NCBI GenBank assembly: GCA_035691485.1
Contig: DASSIZ010000117.1
Coordinates: 85,938-149,937 of the forward strand
Reading direction: 5' to 3'
DNA length: 64,000 bases
Source of the DNA: Terriglobales bacterium
Lineage (GTDB): Bacteria > Acidobacteriota > Terriglobia > Terriglobales > Acidobacteriaceae
Part shown: positions 58,924 through 64,000 of the stretch, in pieces
How the letters are laid out: every line of letters starts with the position of its first letter
Position numbering within the stretch: the stretch's first letter is position 1
The notes under the pieces: model-generated
What the model was told of the DNA's origin: nothing
What the model saw: only the letters and a program-made list of their open reading frames with translations
The model's database searches: none
Program-made: the position numbers and the translations under genes

Positions 58924-60042
58924 ATGAGCATACCGATTCTGTTGATGGCTCGCGAACTGCACCTTGGTGGAAGCGAGCGGCAGATGACCGAGATTGCCAG
59001 GAACCTGACGCAGACCGGATTTGCTCCCCACGTCGGCTGCTTCCGGACGGGAGGTCTGCGCTTTGAGGAGCTGCGCGCCACCAAAGTCCCAGTCGTGCGT
59101 TTCAAAATTGATTCCTACTTCTCTCTGGACGCCGTAACCGGCCTGGCGGACTTTGTGCGTTACGTCCGTGTCAATGGCATACGGATCGTGCACGCCTGGG
59201 ATTACCCGACGGCGGTTTCAATTGTGCCCGCGACACGGTTGTTCACCCGCGCCATAGCGATTTCGAGTCAGCGCGGGCATCGCGAACTGATCCCAAAGTT
59301 GTATCGGAGGCTGACGCGCATCTCTGATCGTTTCACACATGGCATCATCGTGAATTGTGAATTCCTGCGGCGTCACGTCATCGAAGATGATCAGGTGCCG
59401 GAACGGAAGGTGCGAGTGTGCTACAACGGGGTCGACTTGCAGCGCTTTCGAAGATTAGCAGGTCCGAAGCCACCGCCCTTGCAGAACAGTTCGCTGGTGA
59501 TCGGCACCGTGTGTTCACTTCGCGCGGAGAAGGACCTGGGGACCCTGATCGACGCCTTCGCGCGAGTGCGCTTCAGAAGAGACGGAATGATGCTGGTGGT
59601 GGTCGGCAGTGGCCCAGAACTCGGCGGTTTGTTAGAGCACGCGGCTCGAGCCGGGATCCGCGACGCCTGCCATTTCGAACCGGCAACTCCGGAGATAGAT
59701 CGATGGCTCAGCGCGATGGACGTTTTTGTCCTGCCATCGCGCAGCGAAGCATTCTCAAACGCGTTGATGGAAGCGATGGCCTGCGGCTGCTGCGTCATTG
59801 CTTCGAACGTTGGTGGAAACCCGGAACTGGTGCACAGCGGAGAAAACGGCCTGCTGTTTCCGCCGGGCGATGTGGGGGCGCTCGCGGATTCGGTTGGGCA
59901 AGCGATCGAAAATCCTGAGCTGCGGGAGCGATTGGCGCGGCAAGGTGAGAGCCACGTCCGCGAAAATTCTTCCATTGAGCAAGCCGCAGTCAATATCGCT
60001 AAGATTTACTCAGATTTTCTCCACCAGCCAATCCGCGGGTAA
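58924..60042 (+). CDS. GT4 family glycosyltransferase
   Basis: 372 residues from ATG at 58924. GT-B fold with N-terminal GGSERQMTEIARNL, and the C-terminal E-x7-E motif SEAFSNALMEAMACG; VIASNVGGNPELV and ENGLLFPPGD. Transfers a sugar from an NDP donor. Its 3' end overlaps by 44 bases that of the convergent GT4 gene. Confidence 0.93.
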   Translation: MSIPILLMARELHLGGSERQMTEIARNLTQTGFAPHVGCFRTGGLRFEELRATKVPVVRFKIDSYFSLDAVTGLADFVRYVRVNGIRIVHAWDYPTAVSIVPATRLFTRAIAISSQRGHRELIPKLYRRLTRISDRFTHGIIVNCEFLRRHVIEDDQVPERKVRVCYNGVDLQRFRRLAGPKPPPLQNSSLVIGTVCSLRAEKDLGTLIDAFARVRFRRDGMMLVVVGSGPELGGLLEHAARAGIRDACHFEPATPEIDRWLSAMDVFVLPSRSEAFSNALMEAMACGCCVIASNVGGNPELVHSGENGLLFPPGDVGALADSVGQAIENPELRERLARQGESHVRENSSIEQAAVNIAKIYSDFLHQPIRG

Positions 60043-61270
60043 CCGGTCCGCTCCCGACGCGCCGCTCGAAAATCGAAGCCATGTAATGAGCGTTCTTCCC
60101 GAGCTCGAAATCTTCCGTGATGCGACGGCGCGCGTTCGATCCCAGGTGCTGGCGTAATTGCGGGTTATCCATCAGGCGCGCAATCGCTCCGGCCATGGCG
60201 GTTTCATTGCCAGGCGGGACAAGCAAACCATCGGTGCCATCGCGGATTAACTCCGGAACTCCTGTGATCGAGGTGGACACACAAGGGAGCTGCATGGCCA
60301 TGGCTTCCATCAACACACCGGGCAGACCTTCGGCGAAGCTGGCGAGAGCAAAAACATCGGCGCGGGCGTACAGTTCGTTGAGTTTGTCCTGTGGCGTGAA
60401 TCCATGAAAGGTGACATTTCTCTGGATGCCGCGACTGGCCGCCTCGCGTTCGAGGCTCTCCCGGTCAGGACCTCCGCCGACAAGGTGCAAGAGTACATTG
60501 CGGCCATCGCGCACCAGCTGTTCGATAGCGGCAATGAGAACCTTCTGTCCCTTCACAGGCACGAGGCGGCCGACGCAGATGATCTCCAGGGGATCAGGAC
60601 GTTCGCGGAATTTTTGCGGGCTGAGAATGCCGGAATCTACTCCCATGTAAGCAACTTCAATCTTCGACCACTGTTCGGCAGCACAGGTTTTCATCAGCTG
60701 CTCGCGGGCATATTGGCTGATCGCGCGGACGAACGTGCACGCCTCGATCTTCTCGCGCAACCAGAATCCGACCGGATCCTTGAACTCGTCTGGGCCGTGG
60801 AAGGAGATCGATAGCTCGACCGGAAAGACGCGAGCCAGAAGAAGTCCGACGGTCGATGAGTAATGGACGTGCAGGTGGATAAGATGGTTCTTCTCCATCC
60901 AGTGACCCAGCACCACAGCTTCCGCAAAGTACGCGAGATTCTTAAGCGATTTTCGAACACGCAATCCGGCGAGGCTCAGCGCGTATCCCATCCCACCGAG
61001 AAAGCGGAAAGGGCGGAAAAGAAATGTCGGCAGCAAGGCACCGAGCACCGCGAGAAGACCTTGTTGCTTAACGTAAAACGTGTTGGCGGCCTCATTGCGC
61101 TCTTCGTCGCTCAGCTCTGCGCTCGGCCGGTCGGGGCCGCGGATGGAGGCGGTCCTGATATCCAGGAATTTTCGCAGCTCGCGAATCTCGCGAAGAATTA
61201 CCGCATGATTGATCGCGGGATGTTGTGCGACGAGGACAGCGATTCGTGTGGCGCCAGGTTTCGGCGTCAT
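59999..61270 (-). CDS. GT4 family glycosyltransferase
   Basis: 423 residues. GT-B: N-terminal VAQHPAINHAVILREIRELRK, HVHYSSTVGLLLARVF, C-terminal VGRLVPVKGQKVLI, GGGPDRE and the E-x7-E motif SFAEGLPGVLMEAMAM. Similar to colanic acid WcaL-type enzymes in opening. Tail convergent with the other GT4 gene. Confidence 0.93.
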   Translation of the reverse strand: MTPKPGATRIAVLVAQHPAINHAVILREIRELRKFLDIRTASIRGPDRPSAELSDEERNEAANTFYVKQQGLLAVLGALLPTFLFRPFRFLGGMGYALSLAGLRVRKSLKNLAYFAEAVVLGHWMEKNHLIHLHVHYSSTVGLLLARVFPVELSISFHGPDEFKDPVGFWLREKIEACTFVRAISQYAREQLMKTCAAEQWSKIEVAYMGVDSGILSPQKFRERPDPLEIICVGRLVPVKGQKVLIAAIEQLVRDGRNVLLHLVGGGPDRESLEREAASRGIQRNVTFHGFTPQDKLNELYARADVFALASFAEGLPGVLMEAMAMQLPCVSTSITGVPELIRDGTDGLLVPPGNETAMAGAIARLMDNPQLRQHLGSNARRRITEDFELGKNAHYMASIFERRVGSGPVTRGLAGGENLSKS

Positions 61271-61486
61271 CGGAGACGCCTGCAGACATAGTTCGCAAAA
61301 GCGGGCATTCGCGCCTGGCGCGAGCGCCAGATGACCATGCTAATATGATTCACATCGCAGCTCAAGATGCCGCAGAAGCACGTTCATGTCCCGAGACCCG
61401 TTGAGCTTGATAAGGTTAATGCTCCAGCAACTTGGCCGACGTCGATGCATGACCAGGGCTTTTGAACGGTAGGAGCCCCCCGTTCC
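61271..61486. promoter_or_regulatory. Divergent promoter region for GT4 and fkbH genes
   Basis: 216 bases. Contains the perfect palindrome TGGCGC-GA-GCGCCA (61316-61329) and TAATAT (61341-61346), a possible -10 element. Weakly supported. Confidence 0.3.
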
Positions 61487-63220
61487 ATGCGCCTCAGCGA
61501 CGCAATTGAAGTCAATCATTCCAGCGAGCAACGTGGCAAGCCTGCGCGCGTCGTTCAACTTGCATGCGGGTTTACGCCGCTCCACCTGCAGACATTCCTC
61601 CAAGCTCACATCCAACTGCGCTCTCCCGACCGCGAAGTCCGAGTTGAAACCGGTGCTTTTGGAGACCTGATCGGCCCAATCGACAAGGCTCGGCAACAGC
61701 ACTCCGACAGTTGCGCCGTGGTCATCGAGTGGCCTGACCTGGACCTTCGCTTGGGATACCGGGGTTCGGGCGGATGGAAGGCGTCGTCCATGGACGATAT
61801 CTTCGCGGAGGTGCGGCGTAAACTGGAGACGCTCGCAACAGAAATTCTGAAAACGGCTGACCAATGCCCAGTCGCTGTTTCAGCCCCGACTCTGCCGTTA
61901 GTTCCGATCAGCTATACGACCCCGGACAATGCGAGCTCGTTTGAGTTGAAGGTTTGGACAGAAATGAGCGCATTTCTCTCATCGCTGGCGAACCATGGTG
62001 GTGTCCGTGTGATGAGCCAGCAGCGGCTGGCGGAAGTTTCACCACCTGGGTTGCGTTTCGATATCAAGTTTGACTTGCTTGCCGGGTTTCCGTATCGCCA
62101 GGCCCATGCCGATAAATTGGCCGAACTTTACGCGGCTGTGCTCTATCCCAAGACGCCCAAAAAGGGTTTGATAACGGACCTGGACCAGACACTGTGGTCG
62201 GGAATCCTAGGTGAGGACGGAGTCGAAGGAGTGACGTGGAACCTCGAGGGCCACAGCCAGCTGCACGGTCTGTATCAGCAATTGCTGGCAGCGCTGGCGG
62301 AATCGGGTGTGTTGATTGCGATCGCTTCCAAGAACGATCCCCAGCTGGTTGCAAAGGCGCTGTCTCGGCCCGACTGCTTAATACCCGCGTCATGCATCTA
62401 CCCCGCGGACGTACACTGGGGAGCAAAGTCGGAGTCGGTCGCGCGCATCCTGACGGCGTGGAATGTGGGAGCTGACAGCGTCGTGATGATCGACGACAGC
62501 CCGCTCGAACTGTCGGAAGTCCAGGCGAAATTTCCCGAAGTCGAATGCTTGTTGTTCGATTCCAAGAACGCGGAAGCTACTTTGCAGCTGTTCTGGAAGG
62601 TGCGCGAATTATTTGGAAGACCCGTCTGGACCGATGAGGACCGCGCACGTACAAGCAGTTTGCGAACGGCGGAACTCTTTCAGCCGCCAGTGGGAACACA
62701 GACTTCGTCTGAATTTCTATCTACCGTCGGCAGCAAAATCACGATCGACTTTCGGCCAAATTCGGATGATCGCCGCGCGTTGGAATTGGTGAACAAAACC
62801 AATCAGTTCAACCTCAACGGCCGGAGGTTCAGCGAAGCAGAATGGAAACAGGCGATGAGCCAGCCGTGCACATTTTTTGCCCTCATTTCCTACGAAGACA
62901 AGTTTGGATCGCTGGGCCGGATCGCGGTTGTTGTCGGCGAGGCGGCGTCTGGGCGAGCAACCGTTCGTACCTGGGTGATGAGTTGCAGAGCGTTTGGCAG
63001 GCACATCGAATACCAGACTGTGCGCCGGCTGTTCGATCATCTGAAGGTGCAAGAGATTCGCCTGTGCTACTCACCGACAGAACGCAATGGGCCGCTGCGA
63101 GAATTTCTTGCGGCAATCGGGTGTCTCGGCACAGGCAGCGAAGTGGTGGTGACGGAAAACATTTTTCGGCAGCATTGCCCGCTTCTATTCCACGACGTGA
63201 AGGAAGTCACCGGTGGATGA
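61487..63220 (+). CDS. FkbH-like HAD-family protein (glyceryl-ACP type)
   Basis: 577 residues. N-terminal SGNH-like domain (about 20-215), then HAD-like FkbH domain with DLDQTLWSGILGEDG (D231, D233), SKNDP, DDSPLELSEVQ; C-terminal GNAT-like domain (about 410-577) VNKTNQFNLNGRR. FkbH-type enzymes load glyceryl-phosphate from 1,3-bisphosphoglycerate onto an ACP in natural-product and polysaccharide pathways. AGGAG upstream. Overlaps the ACP gene by eight bases. Confidence 0.9.
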   Translation: MRLSDAIEVNHSSEQRGKPARVVQLACGFTPLHLQTFLQAHIQLRSPDREVRVETGAFGDLIGPIDKARQQHSDSCAVVIEWPDLDLRLGYRGSGGWKASSMDDIFAEVRRKLETLATEILKTADQCPVAVSAPTLPLVPISYTTPDNASSFELKVWTEMSAFLSSLANHGGVRVMSQQRLAEVSPPGLRFDIKFDLLAGFPYRQAHADKLAELYAAVLYPKTPKKGLITDLDQTLWSGILGEDGVEGVTWNLEGHSQLHGLYQQLLAALAESGVLIAIASKNDPQLVAKALSRPDCLIPASCIYPADVHWGAKSESVARILTAWNVGADSVVMIDDSPLELSEVQAKFPEVECLLFDSKNAEATLQLFWKVRELFGRPVWTDEDRARTSSLRTAELFQPPVGTQTSSEFLSTVGSKITIDFRPNSDDRRALELVNKTNQFNLNGRRFSEAEWKQAMSQPCTFFALISYEDKFGSLGRIAVVVGEAASGRATVRTWVMSCRAFGRHIEYQTVRRLFDHLKVQEIRLCYSPTERNGPLREFLAAIGCLGTGSEVVVTENIFRQHCPLLFHDVKEVTGG

Positions 63221-63455
63221 TATTCAAAATCGATTGAGCAAGTGTTTCTTGACCACGTTTCGAGGACTGCGCGCAGCCGACATCCCGGGCGCGAGCCCGG
63301 AAACGGTGCCCGAGTGGGACTCGGTCGCGCATCTGACCTTGCTGGCCGTTGTCAGCGAAGAGTTCGGCGTAGAACTGGACCTGGAGGAATTCCAGGAAAA
63401 GGCATCTTTTGACAGTATTCAGGCGCAATTGCGTTCGATGATGCAACATGGCTAA
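63213..63455 (+). CDS. Acyl carrier protein
   Basis: 80 residues, GTG start. Phosphopantetheine site EWDSVAHLTLL with S37. Acidic, helical. Overlaps the fkbH-like gene by eight bases and the VOC gene by eight bases, so likely translated together. A dedicated carrier for the FkbH product rather than fatty-acid ACP. Confidence 0.92.
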   Translation: MDDIQNRLSKCFLTTFRGLRAADIPGASPETVPEWDSVAHLTLLAVVSEEFGVELDLEEFQEKASFDSIQAQLRSMMQHG

Positions 63456-63873
63456 CCCGAAATTTCACCATGCCGGATTCGTGGTGCGTTCAATCCAGGA
63501 GTGCCAGGGAGAACTGGCGGAACTCACCGGCAGCATCGCTGTCAGTGAGACGGTCCACGATCCTCTCCAGCAGGTCAATGTAGCGTTCTTGTCTTACGAT
63601 GCGCCGGGCGCGAGCCAAGTGGAACTGGTAGAACCCGCCGGTGAGGATTGCCCGGTTCAGGCTCTGGCGCTGCGCGGAGGAGGTCTTCACCACCTCTGCT
63701 ATGAAGTCGATGATCTGGAAAAACAGCTTGAAGTAGCGAAGAAGAAGTACGCGGTGATTGTCCGGCCACCGCAGCCGGCTGTCGCATTCCAAGGACGGCG
63801 GATTGCGTGGGTGATGACGAAGCACCGGCTTCTTATCGAGTACCTGGAACGCACATCGCAGAAACGGCTTTGA
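63448..63873 (+). CDS. VOC family protein (methylmalonyl-CoA epimerase/glyoxalase-like)
   Basis: 141 residues, two beta-alpha-beta-beta-beta units. N-terminal FHHAGFVVRSI, central GGGLHHLCYEVDD and C-terminal IEYLE carry the His/His/Glu metal ligands typical of methylmalonyl-CoA epimerases and glyoxalase I. Exact substrate unknown; location in the FkbH-ACP operon suggests action on an ACP- or glycan-linked acyl group. Confidence 0.85.
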   Translation: MANPKFHHAGFVVRSIQECQGELAELTGSIAVSETVHDPLQQVNVAFLSYDAPGASQVELVEPAGEDCPVQALALRGGGLHHLCYEVDDLEKQLEVAKKKYAVIVRPPQPAVAFQGRRIAWVMTKHRLLIEYLERTSQKRL

Positions 63874-63891
63874 ACTAGCGGGACACCGGGC

Positions 63892-64000
63892 TCAAGTCAT
63901 GTACTCAGGCTTGCCATGATGCAGAAAGAAGGCGTCGCCATCGACCATCTGCATCTGCAAAGCCGACAGAGTGAGTCCCTTCAATACCCGAGCTAGAATC
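63892..64000 (-). CDS. C-terminal end of an unknown protein (runs off window)
   Basis: Last 35 codons on the minus strand before TGA at 63892: ends DGDAFFLHHGKPEYMT. Too short to classify; convergent with the VOC gene. Confidence 0.4.
   Translation of the reverse strand, partial: ILARVLKGLTLSALQMQMVDGDAFFLHHGKPEYMT

Noticed and set aside
1..64000. CRISPR arrays, IS elements and prophage
   Set aside because: No regularly spaced repeats, transposase, integrase or capsid genes were seen.

Overview
The window looks like chromosomal DNA from a GC-rich Gram-negative bacterium, most probably an Acidobacteriota of the Terriglobia type. This is inferred from the gene mix: futalosine-pathway MqnD with MenG, a DUF1800/DUF1501 pair with a Tat signal, secreted M13, M24 and M28 peptidases, a YVTN-type beta-propeller lipoprotein, PagL-like and AMIN-domain envelope proteins, and dispersed intergenic repeats. 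I see no rRNA, tRNA, CRISPR array, transposase or phage gene.

Positions 1-22 kb are mostly housekeeping. They hold the 5' part of argS (minus strand, running off the left edge), divergent metG, tatD, menG, an unknown membrane-anchored protein, aroB, nadB, an M13 metallopeptidase, a TerC/Alx membrane protein, a DUF2231-Rieske fusion, tlyA, nadK, an exported amidohydrolase, a GAF-GAF-PP2C phosphatase overlapping lysA, deoC, an M28 glutaminyl-cyclase-like lipoprotein, a PagL-like outer-membrane protein and yebC with its terminator.

Positions 22-44 kb are more mixed. They hold a half-size AI-2E protein, a Spy/CpxP-like protein, a class A beta-lactamase relative lacking some canonical residues, an NmrA-type reductase, an SRPBCC protein, an exported MsrA, a large unknown secreted protein, an Xaa-Pro aminopeptidase, a 50-residue membrane protein before bioY, mqnD, a PilZ protein overlapping an M49-like metallopeptidase, a HAD phosphatase, a GAF/HD-GYP protein, a DUF3291-like protein, the DUF1800-DUF1501 pair, a MASE1 histidine kinase, an orphan peptide-type ABC permease and a DUF4412-like protein.

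Positions 44.6-64 kb form a cell-envelope and polysaccharide region. Reading on the minus strand there is a GT2-methyltransferase fusion, the dTDP-rhamnose genes rfbB-A-C-D, a tandem PilZ protein, a beta-propeller lipoprotein, a GAF-TM-AMIN-amidase followed by a DegT/DnrJ sugar aminotransferase, and an AMIN/Sel1-repeat protein. Beyond these lie two convergent GT4 glycosyltransferases and a tightly overlapping FkbH-like / acyl carrier protein / VOC trio on the plus strand. My inference is a surface-glycan locus in which dTDP-rhamnose and an amino sugar are assembled and a small acyl group, perhaps glyceryl, is carried on the ACP. The FkbH-ACP-VOC trio, the GAF-AMIN-amidase, the animal-type glutaminyl-cyclase homologue and an 81-88 bp intergenic repeat found after two genes are the items most worth following up.
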